Under the pieces are notes generated by a model. That model searched no databases. It had not been told where the DNA came from and was given only the letters and a program-made list of their open reading frames with translations. From VXNE01 sp965203615 (lineage in GTDB: Bacteria > Pseudomonadota > Gammaproteobacteria > Pseudomonadales > Azotimanducaceae): 64,000 nucleotides of DNA. Positions within the stretch are counted from its first letter, which is position 1. Every line of letters starts with the position of its first letter. Where the stretch lies: NCBI GenBank assembly GCA_965203615.1, contig OZ241900.1, forward strand, positions 1 through 64,000, read 5' to 3'. Positions 18,390-27,345 of the stretch are shown here, in pieces. Made by a program: the position numbers and the translations under genes.

Positions 18390-19359
18390 CGTCCCGCTTC
18401 TCGAGGTCGAAGACCTGACCATGCATTTCCCCATCATGGCCGGCGTCTTCCGGCGACAGGTCGGCACCGTGAGAGCCGTGGACGGCGTCGGCTTCAGCAT
18501 CGCCGAAGGAGAAACCCTCGGACTCGTCGGCGAGAGCGGTTGCGGCAAGTCCACCGTCGCGCGCGCGGTCCTGCGGCTTTACGAACCCACGTCGGGGCGC
18601 GTGCGGTTCCGCGGCCAGGACATCGCCCGACTCGACGGCGAGCCCCTGCGACAGCTCAGGCGGCGGATGCAGATGGTGTTTCAGGATCCGCAGGCAAGCC
18701 TGAATCCCCGCATGACGGTCGGGAGCATCGTGGGCGAACCGTTGCTCGAGCACGGGCTCGGCAAGGGGCACGCGCTCGCGGCGCGGGTGGAGGCGCTGCT
18801 CGAATCCGTCGGGCTGGAGCGCAGTTTCGCCAATCGTTATCCGCACGAGTTCTCGGGCGGTCAGCGGCAGCGGATCGGGGTCGCCCGTGCGCTCGCGCTC
18901 GAACCGGAACTCATCATCTGCGACGAACCCATCGCCGCGCTCGACGTATCCATCCAGGCACAGGTGGTCAACCTGCTGGAAGAACTGCAGGAAGACCTCG
19001 GGCTCACCTACCTCTTCATCTCCCACGATCTCGGCATGGTGCGTCACATCGCCGATCGCGTCGCCGTGATGTATCTCGGCAAGATCGTCGAACTCGCGCC
19101 GAGCGATCATCTCTACCGGGAACCCCTGCATCCGTACACGCGGGCCCTGATGTCGGCCGCGCCGATGCACGACCCGGAGCTCGAGGCAAAGCGCGAGCGC
19201 ATCATCCTGCGCGGCGACGTACCGAGTCCTTCCGATCCGCCGCCGGGGTGCCCGTTCCACACGCGCTGCCCGATGGCCGTGCCAGAATGTTCAAGCCGCA
19301 CACCCGAGTGGCGCGAACCACGACCGGACCACCGGGTAGCCTGCCACCTGGCGGAGTAG
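18379..19359 (+). CDS. dppF: Dipeptide/oligopeptide ABC transporter ATPase, DppF/OppF type
   Basis: 326 residues: Walker A GESGCGKS (51-58), Q-loop MVFQDPQASLNPRMTV, signature EFSGGQRQRIGVARAL, Walker B LIICDEPIAALDVSIQAQ, and a terminal cysteine cluster (GCPFHTRCPMAVPEC). The N-terminal FPIMAGVFRRQVG is the usual OppF signature. It starts at GTG 18379, overlapping the dppD end by 11 bp. Confidence 0.9.
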   Translation: MPNSVPLLEVEDLTMHFPIMAGVFRRQVGTVRAVDGVGFSIAEGETLGLVGESGCGKSTVARAVLRLYEPTSGRVRFRGQDIARLDGEPLRQLRRRMQMVFQDPQASLNPRMTVGSIVGEPLLEHGLGKGHALAARVEALLESVGLERSFANRYPHEFSGGQRQRIGVARALALEPELIICDEPIAALDVSIQAQVVNLLEELQEDLGLTYLFISHDLGMVRHIADRVAVMYLGKIVELAPSDHLYREPLHPYTRALMSAAPMHDPELEAKRERIILRGDVPSPSDPPPGCPFHTRCPMAVPECSSRTPEWREPRPDHRVACHLAE

Positions 19360-19415
19360 CGGAACGTCGGCATGAGAGCAGTTCAGAACCACCACACCCG
19401 TCCGAGGACACCACC

Positions 19416-21122
19416 ATGAAGCTACGTCACGCCACACCTTTCTTTGCAATTTTCGTGTCCATGATCAGCGGCGAGCCCGCCTTTGCGGCCCAGGCGGAAA
19501 ACCGGCATCTCAACATCCTCTACTGGCAGGCGGTGTCGATACTGAATCCCTATCTCTCCGGCGGCACCAAGGATATCGAGGCCGCTTCCATGGTTCTCGA
19601 GCCCCTCGCCCACTACGATGAGAACGGCGGCATGGTGCCGGTGCTGGCAACCGAAATACCCACGCTCGAGAACGGTGGGGTGGCACAGGATCTGCGCAGC
19701 ATCACCTGGAAGTTGAAGCCCGGCATCACGTGGTCCGATGGCACGCAGTTGACTGCACATGACGTCGCGTTCTCCGGCGCATATTGCCTGGACGAAGAGG
19801 CCGGCTGCGCTTCGCTCGCCTCGTTCAACGACGTCTCCGCTGTCGAAGCGGTTGACGACCACACCGTGAAGATCACGTTCGCAGTGGCCAAACCCTGGCC
19901 CTACGGTCCGTTCGTTGGCTCACTCTCGCCCGTCATCCAGCGCGATCAGTTCCAGGACTGCCTCGGGGCCAGGGCACAGGAGTGCACCGGGCAGAACTTC
20001 GGACCGATCGGCACGGGACCGTTCAAGGTCGACGAATTCCGGGCCAACGACGTTGTCAACTACTCTGCCAACGCGCTCTACCGCGAGCCGGGCAAGCCCT
20101 GGTTCCGCACGGCCACGTTCAAGGGTGGCGGCGACGCCGCCTCTGCGGCGCGGGCGGTGCTGGAAACGGGCGAATACGACTACGCCTGGAACCTGCAGGT
20201 GGAGCCCGAGGTGCTGGAACGGATGGTCGCCGCGGGCAAAGGCCAGATCCTCATGGGATTCGGCAGCCAGGTGGAGAGGTTGATGGTCAACCAGACCAAC
20301 GACGATTCAAGCCTCGGCGAACAGCGTTCCCTTTACCTCGACGGCACCAATCCGCACCCTTTCCTCGCGGACCCGGCGGTGCGGCGCGCCCTGTCGCTGG
20401 CCATCGACCGCGAGGTTCTGGTGATCATCGGATACGGTGCCTCCGGAAGGCCTACATGCAACATCGTGCCGGCACCGGCAGCCTACGCGTCCATGGCCAA
20501 CGAGTCCTGCAAGACGTCCGATCCGGCCGAGGCGAACCGCATTCTCGACGCGGCCGGCTGGGTGCCGGGCAGAGACGGCGTGCGTACGAAGGACGGCATA
20601 CGCCTGTCCATCCTCTACCAGACCTCCACCAACTCGGTGCGCCAGGGTACCCAGGCCCTGATCAAGCAGATGTGGGAGGCGATCGGGGTCGAAACGGAAC
20701 TGCGCAATATCGACGCCGCCGTGTTCTTCGGTGCCGACCCCGCGAGTCCCGACACGTTCCAGAAGTTCTACGCGGACGTGCAGATGTATACCAACAACTT
20801 CCAGGGTACGGACCCCGAGGTGTACATGGCCGGCTGGGTGTGCGACAAGAGCCCCGGTCCGCACAACCAGTGGCTGGGCACGAACATCCCGCGCGGCTGC
20901 TCGGCCGAGTACGACGGGCTTGTCGAGCAGCTTTCGATCACCCCGCCCGGTGGGGATCGTGTCCGGATCGCAAAGCGTCTGAACGATATCATCGTGGAGA
21001 ACCATTACATGATCCCGCTCATCTGGCGCGCGACGGTCTCCGCGCGATCGAATTCACTCATGGGCGTGCGGATGAATCCCTGGGATTCGGAGCTGTGGAA
21101 CATCGCGGACTGGCATCGGTGA
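19416..21122 (+). CDS. Periplasmic peptide-binding protein, SBP family 5
   Basis: 568 residues with a signal peptide (cleavage near FAAQA, residues 24-25). SBP_bac_5 features are LNPYLSGGTKDIEAASMVLEPL, WKLKPGITWSDGTQLTAHDV, GTGPFKVDEF and DPAVRRALSLAIDREVL. It is longer than typical DppA and holds several cysteines, for example the pairs near residues 128-134 and 184-192, which could form periplasmic disulfides. It lies between the ATPase and permease genes of one operon and so is very likely the receptor of this transporter; the ligand is unknown. Confidence 0.88.
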   Translation: MKLRHATPFFAIFVSMISGEPAFAAQAENRHLNILYWQAVSILNPYLSGGTKDIEAASMVLEPLAHYDENGGMVPVLATEIPTLENGGVAQDLRSITWKLKPGITWSDGTQLTAHDVAFSGAYCLDEEAGCASLASFNDVSAVEAVDDHTVKITFAVAKPWPYGPFVGSLSPVIQRDQFQDCLGARAQECTGQNFGPIGTGPFKVDEFRANDVVNYSANALYREPGKPWFRTATFKGGGDAASAARAVLETGEYDYAWNLQVEPEVLERMVAAGKGQILMGFGSQVERLMVNQTNDDSSLGEQRSLYLDGTNPHPFLADPAVRRALSLAIDREVLVIIGYGASGRPTCNIVPAPAAYASMANESCKTSDPAEANRILDAAGWVPGRDGVRTKDGIRLSILYQTSTNSVRQGTQALIKQMWEAIGVETELRNIDAAVFFGADPASPDTFQKFYADVQMYTNNFQGTDPEVYMAGWVCDKSPGPHNQWLGTNIPRGCSAEYDGLVEQLSITPPGGDRVRIAKRLNDIIVENHYMIPLIWRATVSARSNSLMGVRMNPWDSELWNIADWHR

Positions 21123-21123
21123 G

Positions 21124-22137
21124 ATGATTCGCTTTATCACGCGGCGCCTGCTGTTCGCGGTACCCACCCTGGTCGCGATCAGTTTCGCGATCTTCGCGCT
21201 CCTCGATCTCGCGCCGAACGATCCTACCGGGCAGTTGCCCCTCACGATCCCTCCCGAGGTGCGCGCCCAGATTCGCGACTCGCTGGGACTGGACCAGCCA
21301 TTCCACGTGCGCTACGCGAAATGGATGGAACAGTTCTTCGTGAACGAGCCGTTGAACCTGATAGAGGAGACTTTCGATGTAGAGATCGGCGACTCGAGCG
21401 AACGCCCCCGGATACGCTCCTGGGCCACGCGCAGCCCGGTGGTGGATATCATCGCCGAGCGGATGCCCCAGACCCTGTGGGTAGTGGGCCTGTCCTACGT
21501 CGTCGGCATCCTCATCGCGGTGCCCATCGGCGTGATATCCGCCTATCGGCAGTATTCGTGGTTCGACCAGATCGGCACCTTCGTCTCGATGGTGGGTTTC
21601 TCGGTACCGACCTTCTTCACCGGCCTGCTGGCGATCATCCTCTTCAGCGTCATGCTGCAGTGGCTGCCCTCGATCTACGACACCACCCACGAAGTCACGG
21701 ATCTCACGAGTTTCTGGGTGCAGGTCAAGCAGATGGTCATGCCGGTGATGGTGCTGGCGCTGTACAACGCCGCCCAGCTCAGCCGCTTCATGCGCTCGGC
21801 GATGCTCGACAACCTGAACCTCGACTACGTCCGCACCGCACGCTCGAAAGGGCTGAGAGAGCGCGCCGTGCTGCTCATTCACGTGCTGCGCAACAGCATG
21901 ATCCCGGTCGTGACGATGATCGCCCTCGGCGTGCCGACGATCTTCAGCGGCGCCATCATCACGGAACAGATATTCCGCGTGAACGGACTCGGGCAGCTTT
22001 TGATCGTGGCGATCCAGGGCGCGGATATTCCGTTGGTGCAGACGCTGACCTTCCTGTTCGCGGTGCTGATCGTGCTCTTCAACCTCATCGCCGATGTCCT
22101 GTACGGGATCCTCGATCCCCGCATCCGCTACGACTAG
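21124..22137 (+). CDS. dppB: Peptide ABC transporter permease, DppB/OppB type
   Basis: 337 residues. The N-terminus (MIRFITRRLLFAVPTLVAIS), the long periplasmic loop and the EAA-type loop LDYVRTARSKGLRERAVLLIHVLRNSM are DppB-like. One base separates it from the binding-protein stop, so it is translated in the same unit. Confidence 0.9.
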   Translation: MIRFITRRLLFAVPTLVAISFAIFALLDLAPNDPTGQLPLTIPPEVRAQIRDSLGLDQPFHVRYAKWMEQFFVNEPLNLIEETFDVEIGDSSERPRIRSWATRSPVVDIIAERMPQTLWVVGLSYVVGILIAVPIGVISAYRQYSWFDQIGTFVSMVGFSVPTFFTGLLAIILFSVMLQWLPSIYDTTHEVTDLTSFWVQVKQMVMPVMVLALYNAAQLSRFMRSAMLDNLNLDYVRTARSKGLRERAVLLIHVLRNSMIPVVTMIALGVPTIFSGAIITEQIFRVNGLGQLLIVAIQGADIPLVQTLTFLFAVLIVLFNLIADVLYGILDPRIRYD

Positions 22138-22146
22138 CGCGATACG

Positions 22147-23055
22147 ATGCCAACCGAGATACCCGACACCCCCCGCACGCACCGTTCGCTGTGGGTCGAC
22201 GTGTGGCTCACGTTCCGGCAACACACCGGCGCGCTGATCGGTGTCGGCGTCTTCGCGGGCATCCTGCTGGCGGTGTTTCTCGGCCCCTTCGTCCACGACG
22301 TCGACCCGCAGTACCTCGACCTCCAGGCAAGGAACGAGGGCGTTTCCCTGGCGCATCCCCTCGGCACCGACAATCTCGGCCGCGACACCCTCGCACAGGT
22401 CTTCGCCGGCGGCCGCATCTCTCTCGCCGTCGGTTTCGCCGCCATGTTCCTGTCGCTGGTCCTCGGCACGGCGGTCGGCACCCTGGCGGGCTACTTCCGG
22501 CGCCTGGACGGACCGCTGATGCGGTTCACCGACCTGTTTCTCGCCCTGCCCCTCCTGCCGCTGCTGCTCGTCATCATCATGCTGTTCCGCGACACCCTGC
22601 GTAACGCCTTCGGCCCGGAGACCGGCATCTTCCTGCTCATCGTGTTCGTCATCGGCATCACGAGCTGGATGCAGACCGCGCGAATCGTCCGGGGCGAGGT
22701 GCTCGCCATCAAGGAACGGGAGTTCATCACCGCCGCCCGCAGCATCGGCACGCGGGAGCGGCGCATCGTCAGTCGGCACGTCCTCCCGAACGTGCTGAGC
22801 CCCATCATGGTGTCGGCCACGCTCGGAATCGCCAACGCCATCATCACGGAGTCCGCGCTGTCGTTCCTGGGGCTCGGATTCCCGCCCGACTTCCCCACCT
22901 GGGGACGCCTGCTGTTCGACGGCGCGAACTTCATCACGATCACGCCCGCGCGAGTGCTGTGGCCGGGCCTCGCAATCTCGCTGACCGTATTGAGCGTCAA
23001 CTACATCGGCGACGGACTACGCGATGCCCTCGACCCAAGGTTGCGCGACACGTAG
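22147..23055 (+). CDS. dppC: Peptide ABC transporter permease, DppC/OppC type
   Basis: 302 residues. DppC hallmarks are the HPLGTDNLGRDTLAQVFAGGRISLAVGF block and the EAA loop EFITAARSIGTRERRIVSRHVLPN. Ends the dppD-F-receptor-B-C operon, which is complete and apparently functional. Confidence 0.9.
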   Translation: MPTEIPDTPRTHRSLWVDVWLTFRQHTGALIGVGVFAGILLAVFLGPFVHDVDPQYLDLQARNEGVSLAHPLGTDNLGRDTLAQVFAGGRISLAVGFAAMFLSLVLGTAVGTLAGYFRRLDGPLMRFTDLFLALPLLPLLLVIIMLFRDTLRNAFGPETGIFLLIVFVIGITSWMQTARIVRGEVLAIKEREFITAARSIGTRERRIVSRHVLPNVLSPIMVSATLGIANAIITESALSFLGLGFPPDFPTWGRLLFDGANFITITPARVLWPGLAISLTVLSVNYIGDGLRDALDPRLRDT

Positions 23056-23107
23056 TCCTGCCGGCAGTTCGCTTATCATGCCGAAGGCGGCCGGAACGAG
23101 GGACGAC

Positions 23108-23866
23108 ATGGAGAACATCGGTCTGCTCGACGAAATGCGACGGATGCTCGATGAAGCCCGACGCGCAGTGGTGTTCACCGGTGCCGGGATCAGCACCGAG
23201 TCCGGCATACCCGATTTTCGCAGCCCCGGTACCGGGCTCTGGAACAGAATCAAACCCATCGGGTTTGACCAGTTCATGGCCTCGGACGAAGTACGCCAGG
23301 AGTCCTGGCGCCGCCGTTTCAGCGGGGCTCGCGAGATGGAGTCGGCCAAACCCAACAAGGGTCACCAGGCGGTCGCAAAGCTCGTCCGTGAAGGCAAGGT
23401 CATCGGCGTCATCACCCAGAACGTCGACAACCTCTTCCAGGACGCCGGCATCCCGGACGAGCAGGTGGTAGAACTGCACGGGAACGCCAGCTACGCCACA
23501 TGCCTCACCTGCGGCTGGCGCTACGAAATGGAAACGCTGAAGGCGCAGTTCAGCGAGCGGGAACGGATAGATCCCTGCAAGTTGTGCGGCGGCATCATCA
23601 AGAGCGCAACCATCTCGTTCGGCCAGGCGATGCCGGAAGACGCCATGCGCCGCGCGCGCGAGTACACGGAGTCCTGCGACCTGATGCTGGCCACCGGCTC
23701 AACCCTTATCGTCTATCCCGCGGCGGGATTTCCCGAGTACGCCAAGCGCCTCGGCGCGCGGCTCGTGATACTCAACAGGGAGGAAACGCCCCTAGACGGC
23801 ATTGCCGATCTCGTTGTCCACGACGAAATCGGGCAGGCGTTGTCTTACGTGGTCGGCGTAAACTGA
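23108..23866 (+). CDS. Sirtuin, NAD-dependent protein deacylase (Sir2 family)
   Basis: 252 residues. Sir2 motifs are in order: FTGAGISTESGIPDFR for NAD binding, TQNVDNL, the catalytic-histidine block ELHGN, two zinc CxxC pairs (CLTC and CKLC), and the nucleotide-pocket segment ATGSTLIVYPAA. ATG 23108 is chosen because GAGGGA lies just upstream; an earlier in-frame ATG at 23078 overlaps the end of dppC less sensibly. Deacetylase versus desuccinylase activity cannot be decided here. Confidence 0.9.
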   Translation: MENIGLLDEMRRMLDEARRAVVFTGAGISTESGIPDFRSPGTGLWNRIKPIGFDQFMASDEVRQESWRRRFSGAREMESAKPNKGHQAVAKLVREGKVIGVITQNVDNLFQDAGIPDEQVVELHGNASYATCLTCGWRYEMETLKAQFSERERIDPCKLCGGIIKSATISFGQAMPEDAMRRAREYTESCDLMLATGSTLIVYPAAGFPEYAKRLGARLVILNREETPLDGIADLVVHDEIGQALSYVVGVN

Positions 23867-23887
23867 CGCGGCATTGCCGCGGGCAGC

Positions 23888-25063
23888 CTATTCGGTAACG
23901 TCCGGCTCCAGCGGCTTCTCCAGTTCGCGCCAGTCGATATCGCCGTCGGTCGCGAAGTTCTCGAAGTCGAGAACGCCCATCTCTTCGAACTTCGGGCGTA
24001 TGCGATCGGTCAACAACCCGATGCGCCCGAGGTTGGGTATCACGCGCTCGTAGAGGCGGGTCTGGAAATCGGCGTTGATGCCGCGCTCCACCAGCACCCG
24101 TTTCGCTTCGTCGACATCCCAGCCGAAGTGGCGGAAGACATCAGTGGCGATCAATCGGTCGCGGCTGACGATGCACGCCTCGTACGCGAACTGTGCGCGA
24201 TCTTCGCGTTCCTTTTCCGACAGCGTCTGTACGAATTCTTCGAGATAGTTGACCCCGAAGGTCACGTGCCGCGCCTCATCGCGTATGACCAGGTAGAGCA
24301 GTTCCTTCAGCACGGGATCGTTCGTGTCGTTTCTCGCGGTGTGAAATGCCGCCAGTGCGAGCCCTTCCAGGATGATCTGCATGCCGATGAACTTCAGATC
24401 CCAGCGTTCGTCGGTGAGGATCTTGTCCAGCAGATCCTTCAGGCCACGCGTTACCGGATAGCGGAATCCCACCTTCGTCTTGATGTATCGATTGAACACC
24501 TCTACGTGGCGGGCCTCGTCGAACGTCTGGGATGCCGCGTAGAGCTTGGCGTTGAAAGTCGGCGCGCTGGATGCAAGCTGCGACGCTACGAGCAGCGCGC
24601 CCTGCTCGCCATGGAGGAACTGCGACAGCGACCACGACTGGTTCTGGAAAAAGTACTCCACCCTGCGCTCGACGGACATCGCGTCCCACGGCGGATAGCC
24701 GTTCCAGGGATTCTCTTCCAGCCACGATTCGATCTGCTCCTCGCCCCACGGCTCGACCTCATGCCAATCGGGCGTCTCGTCCCAGTGGATATCGAGGCTT
24801 GCGTTCCAGTTGAGGCGTTTTCCGAGTTCGTAGAGTTTGCGTATGCGATCTTCGGCGACGCGATAGTCCCAGTTGTAGCTGCAGGTGAGAGGGGTCTTGA
24901 AAATCTCGGCGACGTGCTCGACCTCCGCGGGCCCAAGTGACTCGGCAGCTTCCCCGCCGGTACCGGTTGCTGCGGCACCGTCGTTCCCGTTCTGCGCGAC
25001 GCGACCCTCGGGCCTGAACCGGGCGATCGAGCGCGGCGCGTCCTTTACGCGGGTAATCAACAT
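23888..25063 (-). CDS. Ferritin-like di-iron carboxylate protein
   Basis: 391 residues, mostly helical. Two metal-binding half-sites are visible: Glu near residue 152 (GEQGALLVASQL) followed about 30 residues later by DEARH, and a second Glu near 231 (LEGLALAAF) again followed by DEARH near 262. This double E...DEARH arrangement is the ferritin/ribonucleotide-reductase-like di-iron fold, as in oxygen-activating enzymes; the substrate is unknown. The Met at 25063 is chosen because the upstream sequence turns AT-rich and non-coding, and AGAGGAA directly precedes it; a start at 25132 would add 23 unlikely residues. Divergent from the APH-like kinase. Confidence 0.7.
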   Translation of the reverse strand: MLITRVKDAPRSIARFRPEGRVAQNGNDGAAATGTGGEAAESLGPAEVEHVAEIFKTPLTCSYNWDYRVAEDRIRKLYELGKRLNWNASLDIHWDETPDWHEVEPWGEEQIESWLEENPWNGYPPWDAMSVERRVEYFFQNQSWSLSQFLHGEQGALLVASQLASSAPTFNAKLYAASQTFDEARHVEVFNRYIKTKVGFRYPVTRGLKDLLDKILTDERWDLKFIGMQIILEGLALAAFHTARNDTNDPVLKELLYLVIRDEARHVTFGVNYLEEFVQTLSEKEREDRAQFAYEACIVSRDRLIATDVFRHFGWDVDEAKRVLVERGINADFQTRLYERVIPNLGRIGLLTDRIRPKFEEMGVLDFENFATDGDIDWRELEKPLEPDVTE

Positions 25064-25173
25064 TTCCTCTTTTCCATTCTTTTCATTGTAGTTTTGGACA
25101 GTAGCACAATTGCGAGTACGGATGCCGACCATATGGACCCTTCAAGGGCGACTTCGTTCAGTTGGGGAACGCG

Positions 25174-25998
25174 ATGGTTCCGTTGACTCCAGATGCCGGT
25201 GCGGGCCGCGTTGCCGGGACAATCCTGAGGCTGATGCCGGCCTGGCGCGCCGGGGGAATCGAGCGCATCACCTATCTCGACGGCGGATACGCCAACGACA
25301 ACTATCGCTTCGACTACGGCGGCGAGGTTTTCGTCCTGCGGATCGTTCGCGGGGCCGCCCGGCAACGCGACGCGGAGATGCGATTCCTGCAACTGCCGAT
25401 CGCGCCCCGGGTCGTGGCGGCGGATCCGGAGCGGGGCGACATGATCACCCGTTGGATCGAGGGCACGCTCCTGGCGCAATCGCCGGTCGAGCCCAGCGAG
25501 GCGGCCATGTACCTCCGGGAACTCCACGGTACCGTGCCGCGCGGCATAGGCAGATACGACGCGGTGCAGGTCGTTCGTGACTATTCGAGCAATGCGACCG
25601 TCTCCGCGGTGGCGGCCAGGGCACTGCGCCGCCTCGACTGGTCGGTCGAGGAGACAGCCGGTTGCCACAACGACCTGAACCCGTGGAACGTCATTCGCTG
25701 CGGTGTTGCCTGGCGCACACTCGACTGGGAGTTCGCCGGCGACAACGATCCACTGTTCGACCTTGTGGGTCTTGCCTACGGCATGGGTTACGGAGACGAC
25801 GCCTTCGACGCGCTTGTCGCTGGCTACTACCAGAGTCGTCCTAGCGACGGGCGCCTGATCGAAACCAGAATCCTGTACCAGCTCAGGGAACACGCGTGGG
25901 CCCGGCACCAGGTCCACCTCGGCAATACGCGCGACGGTGTGGCAGACCAGGTCGCCAATACCGAACGCGAACTGCAACGCCTGATGGCGGGTTCGTGA
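25174..25998 (+). CDS. Choline/aminoglycoside phosphotransferase-family kinase
   Basis: 274 residues with the eukaryotic-like small-molecule kinase fold. The catalytic loop is CHNDLNPWNVI (about residues 164-174) and the metal-binding segment is LDWEFAGDNDPLFDL (about 184-198). LDGGYANDNYRF near the N-terminus is typical of choline/thiamine kinase relatives, so metabolite phosphorylation (for example choline or thiamine) is more likely than drug resistance; this is inference. ATG 25174 is preferred, with GGGGA upstream. Confidence 0.75.
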   Translation: MVPLTPDAGAGRVAGTILRLMPAWRAGGIERITYLDGGYANDNYRFDYGGEVFVLRIVRGAARQRDAEMRFLQLPIAPRVVAADPERGDMITRWIEGTLLAQSPVEPSEAAMYLRELHGTVPRGIGRYDAVQVVRDYSSNATVSAVAARALRRLDWSVEETAGCHNDLNPWNVIRCGVAWRTLDWEFAGDNDPLFDLVGLAYGMGYGDDAFDALVAGYYQSRPSDGRLIETRILYQLREHAWARHQVHLGNTRDGVADQVANTERELQRLMAGS

Positions 25999-26009
25999 CG
26001 AATCGCCAG

Positions 26010-26537
26010 CTACGTATTCGTCGGAACAACGCCCTGACGTTCCAACGCCGCGAGGGCGGATTGCAACCGCGCATCGTTGGTTCCGCCAACGACATCGAAC
26101 GCTACGCCGCATTCCGCGAGAGCTGCCCGATAAACGTCGAATAGCCGCTCCCGGTCAAACTGAGATTCGCGCAGCGGGTCCGGTTCCCAGGGCAGGTCCG
26201 GGCGCGCGAGAAGGTACGCCCGCGGAGGCTGCGAGCGCATCGCCGCTTCCACCCAGTCCGGCACCCGTCCGTATCTTTCCTGCCACCAGATGCGAATCAC
26301 CAGCAGGTCCGTGTCCAGCACGAGTACGGCGGGCGCCTTGTCCAGCGCGCGTGCCTCCAGGTCCAACTGGCCCCTGGCGATTGCCGCGAGATCGTTCTCG
26401 TCGTAGGTCGGCCGGCCGGAGAGGTAGCCGCGGGCGTATTCCTCCACCCATGGCGCATCGAACCGCTTCGCCAACGCCAGAGCGAGCGTGGTCTTGCCGC
26501 AGCTCTCGGGACCGACGATGGAGATGATCCGCGTCAC
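26010..26537 (-). CDS. NadR-like AAA-type ATPase/kinase
   Basis: 175 residues with P-loop GPESCGKTTLALALAKR (about residues 9-25) and the NadR-type blocks VEEYARGYL, LDTDLLVI and YLLARPDLPWEPDPLR. These match the ribosylnicotinamide-kinase domain of NadR; no nucleotidyltransferase or repressor domain is attached. Probably phosphorylates nicotinamide riboside for NAD salvage (inference from family). It starts at GTG 26537; the frame is open further upstream but lacks family sequence there. Confidence 0.75.
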   Translation of the reverse strand: MTRIISIVGPESCGKTTLALALAKRFDAPWVEEYARGYLSGRPTYDENDLAAIARGQLDLEARALDKAPAVLVLDTDLLVIRIWWQERYGRVPDWVEAAMRSQPPRAYLLARPDLPWEPDPLRESQFDRERLFDVYRAALAECGVAFDVVGGTNDARLQSALAALERQGVVPTNT

Positions 26538-26643
26538 CGCTCCAGTGTAGAACAGGAGGACCACACGCGCAGTGCCGCCGGGGGACTGCCATAAACCGCG
26601 GGGCGACTTGCTAAAATCCCCCCGAGTCGAGATTGGATGCTGC

Positions 26644-27345
26644 ATGACAAAGACCATCGCCATCGTCGAGGATGATCCCGATCAGCGCGCAAACTACGCG
26701 GACGCGATCACCGCGAAGGGTTACGAAGTCACCGAATACGAGAATCGCGAGACGGCGCTTTCCGGTTTCAAGCGGCGTCTGCCGGATCTCGTAATCCTCG
26801 ATATCGTGCTGGGCAATGAAGTCGATGCCGGCTTCCAGCTTTGCCGCGACCTGCTCTCCCGCGCACCGTCGCTCCCCGTCATCTTTCTTACGGAACGGAT
26901 CGACGAGATCGACAAGATTTCCGGACTCAGGCTCGGCGCCTGGGACTACCTTCCAAAACCGATTTCCCTCGACTACCTCGCGGAGCGCATCTCCTCGCTG
27001 CTGCGCATAGATGAAGTGCGGACGACAAACACGGCGACCGGGTCCGACAGCAGCCGGCAGATCGGCGATCTCGACCTGAACCAGGATGCGCTCCTGGTCT
27101 CGTGGAAAGGCCAGCGGATCAACCTCTCGGGCACGGAGTTCCGCATGCTCGCGAAGCTGGTCCGCCGTCCGGGACATGCTGTCAGCTACGAGACGCTCAT
27201 GGATGCGACCATGCAGAGCTTCGTCACGAACAACACCATCAATACCCACATGCGGAATATCCGCAAGAAGTTCCAGGCGGTGGACCCGCAGTTCGCCTGC
27301 ATCAAGAGCGAGTACGGCTTCGGTTATCGCTGGTCGATGACATGA
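26644..27345 (+). CDS. OmpR-family response regulator, dedicated-sortase-system type
   Basis: 233 residues: receiver domain with phospho-acceptor Asp53 (LVILDIVLG) and conserved DD at 10-11 and Lys in LPKPIS; C-terminal winged helix with LSGTEFRMLAKLVRRPG and VTNNTINTHMRNIRKKF. Sequence and pairing with the unusual long kinase downstream resemble the regulator of the proteobacterial dedicated sortase system (TIGR03787-like), recalled rather than searched. The stop overlaps the kinase ATG. Confidence 0.75.
   Translation: MTKTIAIVEDDPDQRANYADAITAKGYEVTEYENRETALSGFKRRLPDLVILDIVLGNEVDAGFQLCRDLLSRAPSLPVIFLTERIDEIDKISGLRLGAWDYLPKPISLDYLAERISSLLRIDEVRTTNTATGSDSSRQIGDLDLNQDALLVSWKGQRINLSGTEFRMLAKLVRRPGHAVSYETLMDATMQSFVTNNTINTHMRNIRKKFQAVDPQFACIKSEYGFGYRWSMT

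Noticed and set aside
25174..25998. Aminoglycoside resistance phosphotransferase
   Set aside because: Motifs fit choline/thiamine-kinase relatives equally or better, and the neighbours are housekeeping genes.
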